From positions 124,001 through 188,000 of the forward strand of contig NZ_JAMJPK010000005.1 in assembly GCF_023554995.1 (NCBI RefSeq): 64,000 nucleotides of DNA, given 5' to 3'. The notes beneath the pieces were generated by a model, which had not been told where the DNA came from, did no database searches, and saw only the letters and a list, made by a program, of their open reading frames with translations. This DNA is from Halomonas gemina (GTDB lineage: Bacteria > Pseudomonadota > Gammaproteobacteria > Pseudomonadales > Halomonadaceae). Positions 10,235 to 19,008 of the stretch are shown in pieces (position 1 is the first letter of the stretch; each line of letters opens with the position of its first letter). Made by a program: the position numbers and the translations under genes.

Positions 10235-10244
10235 GGAGACGCAC

Positions 10245-11168
10245 ATGGCATACACCGGCGTAACGCCCTCCGCCCGCAGCCGCGGCATGGTGCGCGAAGC
10301 ACGGCACCTGCTGGCCACCGTGGCCCCCGGGGCCACCTGGATCGTGATCTTCCTGGTGCTGCCCAGCGCCTACCTGATGGGCGTGGCCTTCATGACCAAC
10401 GGCCCCTATGGTCTGCCGGAGATGCCGCTGTCGCTGGAGTCGTTCCGGCGCCTGGCCGGCTTCGGCTTCCTGGGCTGGAGCCCCGGCAACCTCTACACCC
10501 TACTGCGCTCGCTGTGGCAGACGCTGGTCTCCACCGGCCTGGTGGTGATCGTGGCCTATCCCATCGCCTATTACATCAGCACCTGCCGCGCCAGATGGCG
10601 GCCGATCATGCTGCTGCTGGTGGTGGTGCCGAGCTGGACCAACCAGGTGATCCGCACCTTCGGCTGGATGAACCTGCTGGCGCCGGGCACTCCGCTCTCC
10701 GAGCTCGCCGAGGCGCTGGGCCTGATCAGCGCCAACATGGGGCTCTATCCCTCGAACTTCGCGGTTACCCTGGGCCTGGTCTACAACTTCCTGCCGTTCA
10801 TGGTGCTGCCGCTCTATGCCGCCTTCGAGAAGCTCGATACCGCCCAGGTGGAGGCCGCCCAGGACCTCTTCGCCTCGCCGGTGCGCGCCTTCTGGCACGC
10901 GGTCTTCCCCCAGACCCTGCCGGGGCTGCTGGCCGGCATCGTGCTGGTGGCCATTCCCGCCTTCGGCATGTACGTGATCCCCGAGCTGCTCGGCGGCGGC
11001 AAGGGCATGATGCTCGGCAACCTGGTGGCCAACCAGTTCGCCGGCGGGTCCAACTGGCCGCTGGGTGCCGCCGGCGCGATCCTGATGCTGATCGCCACCT
11101 TCATCGGGCTGTTCGCCATGCGTCGCATCGGCAAGCGCCTGGGTGGCGGCGAGGAGGTGGTGATATGA
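10245..11168 (+). CDS. potB: Polyamine ABC transporter permease 1 (PotB/PotH/SpuG type)
   Basis: This is the first membrane subunit of the polyamine importer. The 307-residue protein has a cytoplasmic N-terminus, a first membrane segment (WIVIFLVLPSAYLMGVAFM) and about six helices in all. The coupling-helix EAA region is in VEAAQDLFASPVRAFWHAVFPQTLPG. Its stop overlaps the start of the second permease gene by 4 bases (ATGA), so the two permeases are translationally coupled and expected to form the heterodimeric pore. Confidence 0.9.
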   Translation: MAYTGVTPSARSRGMVREARHLLATVAPGATWIVIFLVLPSAYLMGVAFMTNGPYGLPEMPLSLESFRRLAGFGFLGWSPGNLYTLLRSLWQTLVSTGLVVIVAYPIAYYISTCRARWRPIMLLLVVVPSWTNQVIRTFGWMNLLAPGTPLSELAEALGLISANMGLYPSNFAVTLGLVYNFLPFMVLPLYAAFEKLDTAQVEAAQDLFASPVRAFWHAVFPQTLPGLLAGIVLVAIPAFGMYVIPELLGGGKGMMLGNLVANQFAGGSNWPLGAAGAILMLIATFIGLFAMRRIGKRLGGGEEVVI

Positions 11169-11962
11169 GAAAGCGCACGCTCAAGCGCAGCCTGACCGGC
11201 TTCTGGTGGTTCACCCTGGCCTTCCTCTACCTGCCGCTGGCCGTGGTGGTGCTGTTCTCCTTCAATGCCTCCAATAGTGCGGCCACCTTCACCGGCATCT
11301 CGCTGCGCTGGTATGGCCGCCTGATGGGCAACGAGGAGATCCTCTCGGCCTTCGCCAACAGCATGATACTGGCCATCACCTCCTCGGTGATCGCGCTGGG
11401 GATCGGCTGTTTGATCGGCTACGGCATGTACCGCCATCGCCACCGCAAGCTGGGCTGGCTGATCGTGCTGATCTACCTGCCCATCGTGCTGCCGGACATC
11501 GTCTTCGGCATCTCGGAGATGGCCTTCTTCGTGCAGATCCATCGCCTCACCGGGCTGCTGCAGCCGGGCCTGGTGACCATGATCATCGCCCATGTCACCT
11601 TCCAGATCCCCTTCGTGGCTCTGATCGTCTACTCGCGCTTCGTGGGCCTGGACCCGACGCTCTTCGAGGCCGCCAAGGACCTCTATGCCACGCCGACCAA
11701 GCGGGTGGTGCACTTCATGCTGCCGACCATCAAGCCGGCGTTGATCTCGGCCTTCTTCCTCTCCTTTACACTCTCGGTGGATGACTTCGTGATCAGCTTC
11801 TTCACCGCGGGGCCGGAGAGCGCGACCCTGCCGATCTACATCTGGGGGGCCATCAAGAAGGGGGTGTCGCCCGAGATCAATGCCATCGCCACGCTGATGA
11901 TCGGCGCGGTGGCCCTCGCCGCCATCATCAGCCTGGTGTTCAGCCGTCGCCGGCAGGCATGA
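11165..11962 (+). CDS. potC: Polyamine ABC transporter permease 2 (PotC/PotI/SpuH type)
   Basis: This is the second membrane subunit of the importer, 265 residues with about six hydrophobic helices beginning at WWFTLAFLYLPLAVVVLFSF. The EAA-type loop FEAAKDLYATPTKRVVHFMLP docks the ATPase. The start at 11165 overlaps the potB-like stop by 4 bases; the open frame continues upstream inside potB but that is a shadow. The first substrate-binding protein follows after 41 bases. Confidence 0.9.
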   Translation: MRKRTLKRSLTGFWWFTLAFLYLPLAVVVLFSFNASNSAATFTGISLRWYGRLMGNEEILSAFANSMILAITSSVIALGIGCLIGYGMYRHRHRKLGWLIVLIYLPIVLPDIVFGISEMAFFVQIHRLTGLLQPGLVTMIIAHVTFQIPFVALIVYSRFVGLDPTLFEAAKDLYATPTKRVVHFMLPTIKPALISAFFLSFTLSVDDFVISFFTAGPESATLPIYIWGAIKKGVSPEINAIATLMIGAVALAAIISLVFSRRRQA

Positions 11963-12003
11963 GCCGGCCAAGCCTTCCCTAGGGGAAACGAGGAGAGTCC
12001 GAG

Positions 12004-13068
12004 ATGACAATCAACAAGACCGCACTTGCCCTGTCCGTCGGCGCCGCGCTGCTGGCCGGCAGCGTCCAGGCCCAGGAGAACAAGCTCTACCTGTTCAACT
12101 GGACCGAGTACATGGACCCCGAGATCATCGAGGCCTTCGAGGAGAAGTACGACGTCGACGTCGTGCAGAACTACTTCAACTCGCTGCCCGAGATGTTCGC
12201 CAAGCTCAATGCCGGCGGGGTCTCGCAGTACGACATCATCGTGCCGTCCAACTATTATGTGCCGCGGCTGATCAAGACCGGCCTGGTGCAGAAGCTCGAC
12301 AAGTCGAAGCTCGAGAACCTCGACAACGTCATGGCGCAGTTCCAGGATCCGGCCTACGACCCGGGGGCCGAGTACAGCGCGCCCTACCAGTGGGGCACCA
12401 CCGGCATCGTCTACAACACCGAGACCTTTCCGGAGGCGCCCAAGAGCTGGTCGCTGCTGTTCGATCCCGAGGTCAATCCCGACCATCCCTTCGCCCTGAT
12501 GGGCGACGGCCAGGTCAGCATGGGGGGCGCCTGCGCCTTCCTGGGCCACGGCTATGACTGCACCGACATGAACGCCTGGAAGGAAGCCGCCCGGCTGCTG
12601 ATCGAGACCAAGAATCGCGATACCTTCAGTGGCTTCACCGATGGCACGCCGGCGCTGCAGCAGCTGGCCCGCGGCGTCACCCACGTGGGACTCTCCTACA
12701 ACGGCGACTACCTCTTCTTCAAGGACGAGGACCCGGAGACCTTCGCGACCCTGGACTTCATGATCCCCGACGAGGGCGCCGAGATGTGGGTGGATGCGAT
12801 GCTGATCCCCTCCGAGGCCCCCAACCCGGACATGGCCCACAAGTTCATCGACTTCATCCTCGATGCCGAGGTCGGCGCCCAGCTCTCCAACTACAACTAC
12901 TACGCCAGCCCCAATGCGGCCGCCGAGCCCCACCTGGACGCGGTGCTGACCGAGCCGCCCGTCCAGCCCAGCGAGGCGGACATGGAGCGACTGCGCTTCA
13001 CCCCGAGCCTCGAAGGCGATGCCCTGCAGACCTTCCAGCAGCTCTGGTCCGAGGTCCAGTCTCGCTGA
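12004..13068 (+). CDS. spuD: Polyamine ABC transporter periplasmic binding protein (PotD/PotF/SpuD type)
   Basis: This periplasmic receptor delivers putrescine or spermidine to the permease. The 354-residue protein has a signal peptide (MTINKTALALSVGAALLAG, cleavage after VQA). Its mature start, LYLFNWTEYMDPEIIEAFE, is the hallmark of PotD/PotF proteins. VVQNYFNS, YDIIVPSNYYVPRL and the C-terminal TPSLEGDALQTFQQLWSEV also match the family. A second binding protein is encoded at 14551, as with SpuD (putrescine) and SpuE (spermidine) in Pseudomonas; which of the two prefers which polyamine cannot be read here. Confidence 0.88.
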   Translation: MTINKTALALSVGAALLAGSVQAQENKLYLFNWTEYMDPEIIEAFEEKYDVDVVQNYFNSLPEMFAKLNAGGVSQYDIIVPSNYYVPRLIKTGLVQKLDKSKLENLDNVMAQFQDPAYDPGAEYSAPYQWGTTGIVYNTETFPEAPKSWSLLFDPEVNPDHPFALMGDGQVSMGGACAFLGHGYDCTDMNAWKEAARLLIETKNRDTFSGFTDGTPALQQLARGVTHVGLSYNGDYLFFKDEDPETFATLDFMIPDEGAEMWVDAMLIPSEAPNPDMAHKFIDFILDAEVGAQLSNYNYYASPNAAAEPHLDAVLTEPPVQPSEADMERLRFTPSLEGDALQTFQQLWSEVQSR

Positions 13069-13073
13069 GCGCA

Positions 13074-13100
13074 GAGCCCCCGGCATCGGGCCGGGGGCTC
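13074..13100 (+). terminator. Intercistronic GC hairpin after the binding-protein gene
   Basis: A perfect 10-bp stem, GAGCCCCCGG (13074-13083) with CCGGGGGCTC (13091-13100), has a 7-base loop and no U-run. It lies in the 57-base gap before the glutamine-synthetase-like gene. It may partially terminate transcription or stabilise the 3' end of the highly expressed binding-protein message, a common arrangement in ABC operons. Confidence 0.5.
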
Positions 13101-13125
13101 GCCATTCCGAGCAAGGAAATTCCCC

Positions 13126-14493
13126 ATGAGTAACCGACAGGAACAGCCGCTCCTCAACGACTGGTTCCAGAATCACGGCATCACCGAGGTCGAGTGCCTG
13201 GTCAGCGACCTGACCGGCATCCTCAAGGGCAAGATCATGCCCGCCGGCAAGTACCTCAACGGCGGTCGCCCGCGGCTGCCCGACTCGATCTTCATCCAGA
13301 CCGTCACCGGCGGCTATCCCGACGACGAGGACATCCGCTTCTGGAATCCCGCCGAGCGGGACATGGAACTGGTGCCGGACGCGAATGCCATCTACCTGGT
13401 GCCCTGGGCCGAGGACCCCACGGCGCAGATCATCCATGACTGTTTCTACCTCACCGGCGAGCCGGTGGAGCTGGCGCCACGCTACGTGCTAAAGCGGGTG
13501 CTGGAGCTCTACGCCGCCCGCGGCTGGACCCCGGTGATCGCCCCGGAGGTGGAGTTCTACCTGGTCAAGACCAATACCGATTCCGACTACCCCCTGGAGC
13601 CGCCGATCGGCCGTACTGGCCGCCAGGAGAGCAGCCGCCAGTCCTTCTCCATCGACGCGGTCAACGAGTTCGACCCGCTGTTCGAGGAGATGTACGACTA
13701 CTGCGAGGCCATGAACCTGGACCTGGACACCCTGATCCACGAGGAGGGGGCCGGCCAGATGGAGGTCAACTTCCAGCATGGCGACCCCTTGACCCTCGCC
13801 GACCAGGTGGTGATGTTCAAGCGCACCCTGCGCGAGACCGCGCTGCGCCACGGCATCTATGCCACCTTCATGGCCAAGCCCATGGCCAATGAGCCGGGCA
13901 GCTCCATGCACATCCACCAGAGCCTGCTCGACACCAAGGACGGGCACAACGTCTTCGCCGACGCGGACGGCCAGCCCAGCAAGCTGTTCCACCACTTCAT
14001 CGGCGGCCTGCAGCGCTACCTGCCCTCGGTGATGCCGCTGCTGGCGCCCAACGTCAACTCCTATCGCCGGCTGATGCGCACCGAGACCAGCGGCTCGGCA
14101 CCGATCAACGTGGAGTGGGGCATGGACAACCGCACCGTGGGACTGCGCGTGCCGGTCTCCCCCCCCGAGGCGACCCGGGTCGAGAACCGCCTGGCGGGCG
14201 CCGATGCCAACCCCTACCTGGTGATGGCGGCGTCGCTGGCCTGCGGCTACCTGGGTTTGCTGGGCCGCCTCGAGCCGCGCCCGCCGATGGTCGGCTCCGC
14301 CTGGTCCGGCGGCAACAAGCTGCCCGACGACATCGGCCCGGCGCTGGACATGCTGCACGACTGCCAGCCCTTGGCCGACATCCTCGGCGAGCGCTTCACC
14401 CACAGCTACCTGGCGGTCAAGCGTGCCGAGCATCGCGCCTACTTCCAGGTGATCAGCTCCTGGGAACGCGAGCACCTGCTGTTGCGGGTATAG
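13126..14493 (+). CDS. puuA: Gamma-glutamylpolyamine synthetase (glutamine synthetase family, copy 1)
   Basis: This ligase joins glutamate to a polyamine amino group using ATP, protecting it from cyclising during oxidation. The 455-residue protein has the N-terminal beta-grasp domain (VECLVSDLTGILKGK) and the catalytic domain with metal-binding segments (APEVEFYLV, GQMEVNF, GSSMHIHQSL). It also has a C-terminal NRLAGADANPYLVMAA segment. It lacks the C-terminal adenylylation region of true GlnA. Its location within a polyamine importer run supports a PuuA/SpuI/PauA role. A second, divergent copy is at 28841. The substrate preference (putrescine, cadaverine, spermidine or others) is unknown. 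Confidence 0.85.
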   Translation: MSNRQEQPLLNDWFQNHGITEVECLVSDLTGILKGKIMPAGKYLNGGRPRLPDSIFIQTVTGGYPDDEDIRFWNPAERDMELVPDANAIYLVPWAEDPTAQIIHDCFYLTGEPVELAPRYVLKRVLELYAARGWTPVIAPEVEFYLVKTNTDSDYPLEPPIGRTGRQESSRQSFSIDAVNEFDPLFEEMYDYCEAMNLDLDTLIHEEGAGQMEVNFQHGDPLTLADQVVMFKRTLRETALRHGIYATFMAKPMANEPGSSMHIHQSLLDTKDGHNVFADADGQPSKLFHHFIGGLQRYLPSVMPLLAPNVNSYRRLMRTETSGSAPINVEWGMDNRTVGLRVPVSPPEATRVENRLAGADANPYLVMAASLACGYLGLLGRLEPRPPMVGSAWSGGNKLPDDIGPALDMLHDCQPLADILGERFTHSYLAVKRAEHRAYFQVISSWEREHLLLRV

Positions 14494-14500
14494 TGCGGGG

Positions 14501-14517
14501 ACGGGGTCCGGCCCCGT
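14501..14517 (+). other. Short hairpin between synthetase and second binding protein
   Basis: ACGGGG (14501-14506) and CCCCGT (14512-14517) form a 6-bp stem around a 5-base loop just after the synthetase stop. There is no U-run. It may be a weak pause or processing site; low confidence. Confidence 0.3.
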
Positions 14518-14550
14518 ATCGAGGTTAACCATCATCAGGGAGGGGACGAG

Positions 14551-15624
14551 ATGCTGCTGCGACACTGTGCCCGGTTGGCGGGCCTGGGCCTGCTGGCCGT
14601 GAGCCTGGCGGCGACGGCCGAGGAGGGCAAGCTGAGGCTGTTCAACTGGTCGGACTACATGGACCCGGCGATCATCGACGCCTTCGAAGCGGAGACGGGC
14701 ATCGAGGTGGTGCAGAACTACTACAACTCGAACGCCGAGCTCTTCTCCAAGCTCACCGCCGGGGGCGATGCCCAGTACGACCTGATCGTGCCCTCGGACT
14801 ACTTCGTGCCGCGACTGATCGACGCCGGCCTGATCCGGCCGCTCGCAGAAGAGGGCGAGGGGCTCGAGGGCCATGACGCTATCCTCGACGAGTTCCGCGC
14901 GCCGAGCTATGACCCCGAGGGGGCCTACACGGTGCCCTACCTGTGGGGGGTGACCGGCGTGGTCTACAACCGCGAGACCTGGCCGGAGCCCGAGCCCAGC
15001 TGGGGGCTGCTCTACGATCCCGAGGTCAATGCCGACTACCCCTTCGCGCTGCTCAAGGGCGATGCTCAGTTCACCTTCGGCACCCTCTGTGCCTTCCAGG
15101 GCCAGGGCTTTGACTGCGTGGGCGAGGCTCCCTGGGTCGAGGCGGCCCGGGGCGTGATCGAGACCCGCCAGCGCGACAACTTCGTCGGCTTCGTGGATGC
15201 TACGGCGGCCATCGAGCAGGTGGCCAACGGGGTGATCCACGCCGGCATCGCCTACAACGGCGACCTGGCCGGCAAGCGCGCCGAGGACCCCGAGACCTAT
15301 GGCAAGCTGGGCTTCTTCATCCCCGAGGAAGGCTCCCAGCGCTGGGTCGACGTGCTGGCGATCCCGGCGCGCGCGCCCAACCCGGAGGCCGCGCGCGCCT
15401 TCATCGAGTACCTGCTGCGTCCCGAGGTGGCCGCGCGGCTGGCGAACTACAACTTCTACACCACCCCCAACGAGGCGGCCCTGCCGCTGGTGGATGATGC
15501 CCTGCGCGAACCGCCGGTGATGCCGGATGCCGCCGCCCGCCAGCGGCTGCACTTCACCCCCTCGGTGAGCGGTGAGGAGCTCGAGCTGCTCCAGGAGCTG
15601 TGGAGCGAGGCGCGCAGCCGCTGA
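14551..15624 (+). CDS. spuE: Second polyamine-binding periplasmic protein (SpuE/PotF type)
   Basis: This is a periplasmic receptor of 357 residues with a signal peptide (hydrophobic core LAGLGLLAVSLAATA) and the family start LRLFNWSDYMDPAIIDAFE. It also has VVQNYYNSNAELFSKL and DLIVPSDYFVPRL, closely paralleling the binding protein at 12004, so it is a paralogue serving the same ABC transporter. The two together resemble the SpuD/SpuE pair of Pseudomonas, where SpuE favours spermidine. It ends with LQELWSEARSR, and a strong terminator follows 23 bases later, closing the first transcription unit. Confidence 0.85.
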   Translation: MLLRHCARLAGLGLLAVSLAATAEEGKLRLFNWSDYMDPAIIDAFEAETGIEVVQNYYNSNAELFSKLTAGGDAQYDLIVPSDYFVPRLIDAGLIRPLAEEGEGLEGHDAILDEFRAPSYDPEGAYTVPYLWGVTGVVYNRETWPEPEPSWGLLYDPEVNADYPFALLKGDAQFTFGTLCAFQGQGFDCVGEAPWVEAARGVIETRQRDNFVGFVDATAAIEQVANGVIHAGIAYNGDLAGKRAEDPETYGKLGFFIPEEGSQRWVDVLAIPARAPNPEAARAFIEYLLRPEVAARLANYNFYTTPNEAALPLVDDALREPPVMPDAAARQRLHFTPSVSGEELELLQELWSEARSR

Positions 15625-15647
15625 TCCCGGCACCCCGTGCCCCGGCG

Positions 15648-15682
15648 CCGCCGGAGGGGTTCCCCTCCGGCGGTCTTTTTTT
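15648..15682 (+). terminator. Strong rho-independent terminator
   Basis: A perfect 12-bp stem, CCGCCGGAGGGG (15648-15659) with CCCCTCCGGCGG (15662-15673), has a minimal TT loop (effectively GTTC) and is followed by TCTTTTTTT. It ends the + strand importer run and separates it from the second oxidase gene. Confidence 0.92.
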
Positions 15683-15699
15683 GGTGATTATCCCATGGC

Positions 15700-15735
15700 G
15701 GTTCATTGCCATTTCCAGGATATTGCGCCTACCAT
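15700..15735 (+). promoter_or_regulatory. Candidate promoter of the second puuB-like gene, with GGTTCATTG motif
   Basis: TTGCCA (15706-15711) and TACCAT (15730-15735), 18 bases apart, make a reasonable sigma-70 promoter. GGTTCATTG at 15700-15708 overlaps the -35; the same nine bases occur upstream of the second synthetase gene at 30234. The core TTCATT resembles the E. coli PuuR operator read on the other strand, so repression by the PuuR encoded at 34513 is possible. Confidence 0.4.
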
Positions 15736-15776
15736 GGGGAATTAATGTTGAATAAAATTGCCATCAAGGGGGTCCC

Positions 15777-17069
15777 ATGTCTGTCTCATTCGAGCGCGAC
15801 CACGCCGCGTCCTGGTACGCCGCCACCGCCAACGACGCCCCCGAGCGTGCCGCCCTCGAGGGCGAGGTGAGCTGTGACGTCTGCGTGGTGGGGGCGGGCT
15901 TTACCGGCATCTCCGCCGCCCTGCACCTGGCCGAGCACGGTCTCTCGGTGGTGGTGCTGGAGGCGGTGAGGGTCGGCTATGGCGCCTCGGGTCGCAACGG
16001 TGGCCAGATCGTCAACAGCTACAGCCGTGATATGGACGTCATCGAGTCGAAGTACGGCGCCGATACCGCTCGCGCCCTGGGCGACATGGCCTTCGAGGGC
16101 AATCGCATCATCCGCGAGCGGGTCGAGCGCTACGCCATCGACTGCGACCTGCGGGATGGCAACCTCTTCGCCGCCTGCAACGCCAGGCAGATGCAGGGGC
16201 TGCGCGAGCACCAGGCGCTGTGGGAGCGCTATGGCTACCGGGAGCTCGAACTGCTGGAAGGGGAGGCGGTGAAGCGCGAGGTCGAGACCGAACGCTACAC
16301 CGGTGCCCTGGTGGACCACGGCGGCGGCCACCTGCACCCGCTCAACCTGGTGCTGGGCCAGGCCGCCGCCCTCGAGTCGCTGGGCGGGCGCATCTTCGAA
16401 TATTCACCGGTCACCGGCCTGGAGCACGGCGCGCCGGTGGTGGTGCGCACCGCTGGCGGCCGCGTGCGGGCCGAGCGGGTCGTGATGGCCGGCAACGCCT
16501 ACCTCAAGGGCGTGCTGCCCGAGATCGAGGGCAAGTCGATGCCCTGCGGCACCCAGATCATCACCACCGAGCCGCTGGGCGAGGCGCGCGCGCGCTCACT
16601 GATTCCCAATGGCCTGGCGGTGGAGGACTGCAACTACCTGCTGGACTACTTCCGGCTGACCCGTGACAACCGGCTGCTCTATGGCGGCGGCGTCAACTAC
16701 GGCGGCAGCGATCCGGCGGACATCGCGGGGGTCATTCGCCCCAAGATGCTCACGACCTTCCCGTCGCTCGCCGACGTCAGGGTGGACTATGCCTGGAGCG
16801 GCACCTTCCTGATGACCCTCAACCGCCTGCCCCAGTTCGGGGTGATCAACGACAACGTCTACTATGCCCAGGGCTACTCGGGGCATGGCGTCACCTGTAC
16901 CCACCTGGCCGGGCGGCTCATCGCCGAGGTGATGACGGGCCGCGAGGAGCGCTTCGACGCCTTCGCCGGCCTGCCCCACCTGCCGTTTCCCGGCGGGCGC
17001 CTGCTGCGGGTGCCGCTCTCGGCCATCGGCGCCTGGTACTACTCCACCCGCGACCGCCTCGGGATCTGA
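15777..17069 (+). CDS. puuB: FAD-dependent oxidoreductase, gamma-glutamylputrescine oxidase-like (copy 2)
   Basis: This DAO-family flavoenzyme of 430 residues has FAD motif VCVVGAGFTGISAALHLAE, GYGASGRNGGQIVNSYS, HLHPLNLVLG and NVYYAQGYSGHGVTCTHLAG. Overall it matches E. coli PuuB in length and signatures and is the best PuuB candidate of the three paralogues. It has its own promoter region behind the strong terminator at 15648, so it can be expressed apart from the importer. AAGGGGG provides the ribosome site before the ATG at 15777. It ends only 2 bases from the convergent fhs stop, leaving no room for a terminator between them. Confidence 0.85.
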   Translation: MSVSFERDHAASWYAATANDAPERAALEGEVSCDVCVVGAGFTGISAALHLAEHGLSVVVLEAVRVGYGASGRNGGQIVNSYSRDMDVIESKYGADTARALGDMAFEGNRIIRERVERYAIDCDLRDGNLFAACNARQMQGLREHQALWERYGYRELELLEGEAVKREVETERYTGALVDHGGGHLHPLNLVLGQAAALESLGGRIFEYSPVTGLEHGAPVVVRTAGGRVRAERVVMAGNAYLKGVLPEIEGKSMPCGTQIITTEPLGEARARSLIPNGLAVEDCNYLLDYFRLTRDNRLLYGGGVNYGGSDPADIAGVIRPKMLTTFPSLADVRVDYAWSGTFLMTLNRLPQFGVINDNVYYAQGYSGHGVTCTHLAGRLIAEVMTGREERFDAFAGLPHLPFPGGRLLRVPLSAIGAWYYSTRDRLGI

Positions 17070-17071
17070 GC

Positions 17072-18799
17072 TCAGTAGAGCCCGACGGTATTGCCCTTCT
17101 CGTCAATATCCAGCCGCGTGGCGGCCGGTGAGGCGCTGAATCCGGGCATTGTGCGGATATCGCCGGCCAGGGCGTAGACGAAGCCGGCACCGGCGGAGAG
17201 GCGCACCTCGCGCACCGGCAGTCGCCAGCCCGTGGGGGCGCCGAGCCGTCCCGGGTCGGAGGACAGCGACATGTGCGTCTTGGCGATGCACACCGGAAAC
17301 GCCCCGTAGCCCTGGCGCTGCCAGGCCTCGAGCCGCTCGCGCGTGCCGGGGGCGAAGTCGACCCCCTCGGCGCCGTAGAGGCGGGTGGCAATGCGCTCGA
17401 TCTTCTCCGCCAGCGGCAGGTCGGCGGGGTAGAGGTACTGAAAGTCGCCGCCGGCCTCGGCTGCTTCGGCGACGGCCTCCGCCAGGGCCAGGGCCCCCTC
17501 GCCGCCGTCGCGCACATGGCTGGAGACCTCGGCACGCACCCCCGCCGAGGCACACAGTTCGCGGATGGCGGCAACCTCGCTCTCGTGGTCGCCGGGGAAG
17601 GCATTGATCGCCACCACCGGGTCGAGGCCGTGGGCACGCACGTTGTCGATCTGCTTGAGCAGGTTGGCGCCGCCCTCCCGCACCTCGTCGGGGGATTCCA
17701 GCAGCAGCGAGGCGGGCAGCGGCTGGCCGGGCACCACCCGGTGGCGGCCGCTGTGGTACTTGAGGGCGCGTACCGTGACCACCAGCACCGCGGCGTCGGG
17801 GACGAGGCCCGAGGCGCGGCACTTGATGTTGAAGAAGCGCTCGGCGCCCATGTCGGCCCCGAAGCCCGCCTCGGTGACCAGGAAGTCGGCGGCGTGCAGG
17901 CCGATGCGGTCGGCGACGATCGAGGAGTTGCCATGGGCGATGTTGCCGAAGGGGCCGGCGTGGATCAGCGCCGGGGCGTGCTCCAGGGTCTGCAGCAGGT
18001 TGGGCTTGAGCGCCTCCTTGAGCAGCACCGTCATGGCGCCGGCGGCGCCGACCTGCTCGGCGGTGACCGGCTCGCCGTCGCGGTCCAGCCCCACGATCAG
18101 CCGTCCCAGGCGTCGGCGCAGGTCGACCAGGGAGTCGGCCAGCGCCAGCACCGCCATCACCTCCGAGGCGGCGGTGATCTCGAAGCCGCCCTGACGGGGG
18201 ATCCCGTCGCCGCGCCCGCCGAGGCCCATTACCAGGTGGCGCAGGGCGCGGTCGTTGAGGTCGATGACGCGCTGCCAGCGCACCTCGCGGGGATCCAGTT
18301 CGGGCGCCAGGCGGTGGTGCAGGTGGTTGTCGACCATGGCCGCCAGCAGGTTGTGCGCAGCTCCCACCGCATGGAGGTCGCCGGTCAGGTGCAGGTTGAT
18401 GCGCTCCATGGGCAGCACCTGGCTGTAGCCGCCGCCGGTGGCGCCGCCCTTGAGCCCCAGGGTGGGTCCCATGGAGGGCTGGCGCAGGGCCACGCTGGCG
18501 GTATGGCCGAGGCGCTGCAGGCCCTGCACCAGGCCGATGGCGGTGGTGGTCTTGCCCTCGCCGGGCGGGGTGGGGGTCATCGAGGTCACCACCACGTAGC
18601 GCCCTCGCGGCCGTTCGGCCAGGGCCGCCATGGCCGAGAGGTCGAGCTTGGCGATGCCTCGGCCGTAGGGTTCAACTGCCTCGCCGGACAGGCCCAGGCG
18701 ATGGGCGATCTCCTCGATGGGCCAGAGGCGCACCGCGCGGGCGATGCTCAGGTTGTCGGCGGGCCGGGACGTGGCCTGTTCGGTCGCTTGAGGTGCCAT
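17072..18799 (-). CDS. fhs: Formate--tetrahydrofolate ligase
   Basis: Fhs makes 10-formyl-THF from formate, THF and ATP. The 575-residue protein is full length for the family, with the P-loop segment TPTPPGEGKTTTAIGLVQG near residue 80, GLKGGATGGGYSQVLPMERINLHLTGD (read in parts) and KTHMSLSSDPGRLGAPTGW near the C-terminus. The ATG at 18799 follows GGAGGAGAG. In bacteria that demethylate glycine betaine, dimethylglycine or sarcosine, fhs and related folate genes sit with the demethylation genes, as here. It is divergent from the AraC regulator gene and probably shares its control region. Confidence 0.96.
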   Translation of the reverse strand: MAPQATEQATSRPADNLSIARAVRLWPIEEIAHRLGLSGEAVEPYGRGIAKLDLSAMAALAERPRGRYVVVTSMTPTPPGEGKTTTAIGLVQGLQRLGHTASVALRQPSMGPTLGLKGGATGGGYSQVLPMERINLHLTGDLHAVGAAHNLLAAMVDNHLHHRLAPELDPREVRWQRVIDLNDRALRHLVMGLGGRGDGIPRQGGFEITAASEVMAVLALADSLVDLRRRLGRLIVGLDRDGEPVTAEQVGAAGAMTVLLKEALKPNLLQTLEHAPALIHAGPFGNIAHGNSSIVADRIGLHAADFLVTEAGFGADMGAERFFNIKCRASGLVPDAAVLVVTVRALKYHSGRHRVVPGQPLPASLLLESPDEVREGGANLLKQIDNVRAHGLDPVVAINAFPGDHESEVAAIRELCASAGVRAEVSSHVRDGGEGALALAEAVAEAAEAGGDFQYLYPADLPLAEKIERIATRLYGAEGVDFAPGTRERLEAWQRQGYGAFPVCIAKTHMSLSSDPGRLGAPTGWRLPVREVRLSAGAGFVYALAGDIRTMPGFSASPAATRLDIDEKGNTVGLY

Positions 18800-19008
18800 C
18801 GGTCTCTCCTCCTGGAGGTCGGCGGGTCATGCGTCGCGTTCCGTTCAGTATCGTGCGCCTGGCGCGGCGTTTTTGCCTGTCGACGTCCGCGGCCTTGGGC
18901 GCAGCGACACGCCGCGGGGAGCGTCGGTCCTTGTCGAGAGTCGAAAGAATGGACTATCCCTGATGACAACGTCGCGCGACCCTGCGCCGGCGAGGGGAAG
19001 GAGGGGTG
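18800..19008. promoter_or_regulatory. Divergent fhs / AraC-regulator control region with TGTCG half-sites
   Basis: The 209-base gap contains CCTGTCG (18876-18882) facing GCGACA (18904-18909), and a GC-rich inverted pair CCGCGGC (18887-18893) and GCCGCGG (18911-18917). TGTCG-type half-sites also occur in the 22619-22854 gap beside the other genes of this island. They are candidates for binding by the AraC-type regulator; no clear sigma-70 promoter stands out. Confidence 0.4.

Noticed and set aside
13489..15633. 714-codon minus-strand open frame opposite the synthetase and second binding protein
   Set aside because: Antisense shadow of two well-supported genes; no recognisable domains or ribosome site.
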